Source: an uncultured Eubacteriales bacterium (lineage in GTDB: Bacteria; Bacillota; Clostridia; Peptostreptococcales; Anaerovoracaceae). Taken from it: a stretch of DNA of 7,180 nt. Shown here in pieces: positions 6,193 to 7,180 of the stretch (its first letter is position 1; every line of letters begins with the position of its first letter). The position numbers and the translations under genes are program-made. Under the pieces are notes generated by a model. That model was not told the origin of the DNA. It saw nothing but the letters and a program-made list of their open reading frames with translations, and did no database searches. Location of the stretch: NCBI GenBank assembly GCA_902797345.1, contig CADBSL010000058.1:1-7180 (forward strand), written 5' to 3'.

Positions 6193-7180
6193 TTAGTCTT
6201 GTTCTTCCGAGTCCACATCTCCCGTGATCTGGAAGGTGTTGCTCAGATTATCTGTCATAAATTCCACCAGGGAAATGACTTCATCATATTTCATTCGTGT
6301 CGGCCCGATCACGCCCAGCTTGCCGATAAACTTGCCGTTGACTCTATAGGTCGCTGTGATCAGGGAGCAATCTTTCATCTCATCGTCCGGGTTCTCATCT
6401 CCGATGGTGATGATCACACCGTCCGCCCGTCGGTCTAAGACCTGTGTGAACCGGTCTTTTTGCTTCATCATTTTCACGAACATCCTGGCCTTATCCAGAT
6501 CATTGTATTCCGGGATGTCGAAGATATTGGTCAGACCTTCCATATAAAGTTCTGTATCCAGCATCTTTTCCAGAGTCCTCAGGAACTCCGGCATGAAGTT
6601 TTCCATAAAGCCGCTCATGGCACTCAGTGCTGCGATATCCGATTCCACTGTACGGACAAGATCCGGGGTCTGGATCGTGCTGAGTTCCCGTCCGCGATAA
6701 TTGTAGGTCAGCATCTTGGAGAGGATATCCAGTTTCCGCTGGTCATACCCGGACCGGAGCCGGATCACCGTATTGGAGACCTTGCCGGACTCCGTGACGA
6801 TCATCAGCACCACGCTGGTCTTGTCCACCGGAAGGAGGTTGATGTACTTCAGTTGATTGTTGTCTTCCTTCGGGGTCAGGGCAAAGGCCGTCAGGTTCGT
6901 GATCTCCGACAGCAGCGTGGCTGCCTTTTCAACGGTTTTATTCAATTCATTGAAGTTTTCATTCAATTTGCTGCGGATCGCCGCCTGTTCTTCCACCGGG
7001 AGCGGGTGCCGCTCCATCAGCGTATCCACATATAACCGGTAGGCTTTGTCCGAAGGAGTCCTGCCGGCAGAGGTGTGGGGATGCGTCAGATAGCCCATCT
7101 CTTCCAGGTCTGCCATTTCATTTCGAATGGTGGCCGGGCTGATGCCCAGGTCCAGCTTCTTGGACAGGGTCCTGGAACCA
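6193..7180 (-). CDS. hrcA: HrcA, heat-inducible transcription repressor (partial, 5' end missing)
   Basis: Repressor that binds the CIRCE inverted repeat upstream of the dnaK and groE operons; in Firmicutes GroEL is known to promote its active state. The window shows 328 residues in frame and lacks an estimated 22-25 N-terminal residues, since relatives open with about that many before the visible GSRTLSKKLDLGIS. An internal ATG at 7116 is not the start: the reading frame continues upstream with conserved sequence. The winged-helix DNA-binding part includes SPATIRNEMADLEEMGYL followed by HTSAGRTPSDKAYRLYVD. The C-terminal GAF-like region contains IGPTRMKYDEVISLVEF near the end. A short acidic tail follows (DVDSEEQD). 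It is the first gene seen in the operon, consistent with autoregulation through a CIRCE element beyond the window. Confidence 0.96.
   Translation of the reverse strand, partial: GSRTLSKKLDLGISPATIRNEMADLEEMGYLTHPHTSAGRTPSDKAYRLYVDTLMERHPLPVEEQAAIRSKLNENFNELNKTVEKAATLLSEITNLTAFALTPKEDNNQLKYINLLPVDKTSVVLMIVTESGKVSNTVIRLRSGYDQRKLDILSKMLTYNYRGRELSTIQTPDLVRTVESDIAALSAMSGFMENFMPEFLRTLEKMLDTELYMEGLTNIFDIPEYNDLDKARMFVKMMKQKDRFTQVLDRRADGVIITIGDENPDDEMKDCSLITATYRVNGKFIGKLGVIGPTRMKYDEVISLVEFMTDNLSNTFQITGDVDSEEQD

Noticed and set aside
6620..6630. GCACTCAGTGC palindrome, which contains the CIRCE-like core GCACTC
   Set aside because: It has 5-base arms and a 1-base centre, lies inside hrcA coding sequence, and lacks the 9-base arms and 9-base spacer of CIRCE. 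It is probably chance.
7114..7116. ATG as a possible hrcA start
   Set aside because: The frame remains open to the window edge and encodes the conserved HrcA sequence GSRTLSKKLDLGIS and PATIRNE, so this is an internal Met.

Overview
The window reads entirely on the minus strand as one compact cluster. In transcription order it is hrcA (5' end missing), grpE, dnaK, dnaJ, prmA, rsmE, and mtaB (3' part missing). It is the core heat-shock chaperone operon followed by three translation-modification enzymes, the same order as the heptacistronic dnaK operon known from Bacillus subtilis (hrcA-grpE-dnaK-dnaJ-yqeT-yqeU-yqeV). The organism is most likely a Firmicute, probably a Clostridia-type anaerobe. 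The reasons are the presence of HrcA, this gene order, and a DnaK ATPase domain without the roughly 24-residue insert of Proteobacteria. Base composition looks close to 50% GC. I cannot name a genus.

Layout by region. 7180-6193: hrcA, the heat-shock repressor, lacking its first two dozen or so residues; any CIRCE operator would lie outside the window. 6173-5589: grpE. 5538-3688: dnaK. 3687-3580: a 108-base intergenic region, the only sizeable structured non-coding stretch. 3579-2359: dnaJ, starting at TTG. 2346-1375: prmA. 1369-620: rsmE. 618-1: the N-terminal half of mtaB. No gene-free stretch exceeds 300 bases. From dnaJ onward the genes are separated by only 12, 5 and 1 bases, and ribosome-binding sites use or flank the preceding stop codon, so translational coupling is likely.

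How the genes work together. HrcA represses the operon until heat or misfolded protein titrates the chaperones. DnaK, DnaJ and GrpE form the ATP-driven folding machine. PrmA methylates ribosomal protein L11, RsmE methylates U1498 of 16S rRNA, and MtaB methylthiolates t6A37 of tRNAs. The operon thus joins protein folding to tuning of the ribosome and tRNAs.

The protein content is conserved housekeeping and I found no new protein system. The one element that stands out is the dnaK-dnaJ spacer. It holds three copies of one 9-11 base segment in alternating orientation, so two mutually exclusive hairpins can form, and a perfect TATAAT lies across the edge of one arm. It sits just upstream of a strong ribosome-binding site and a TTG start codon, and could set the DnaK:DnaJ ratio or act as a regulated internal promoter or attenuator.
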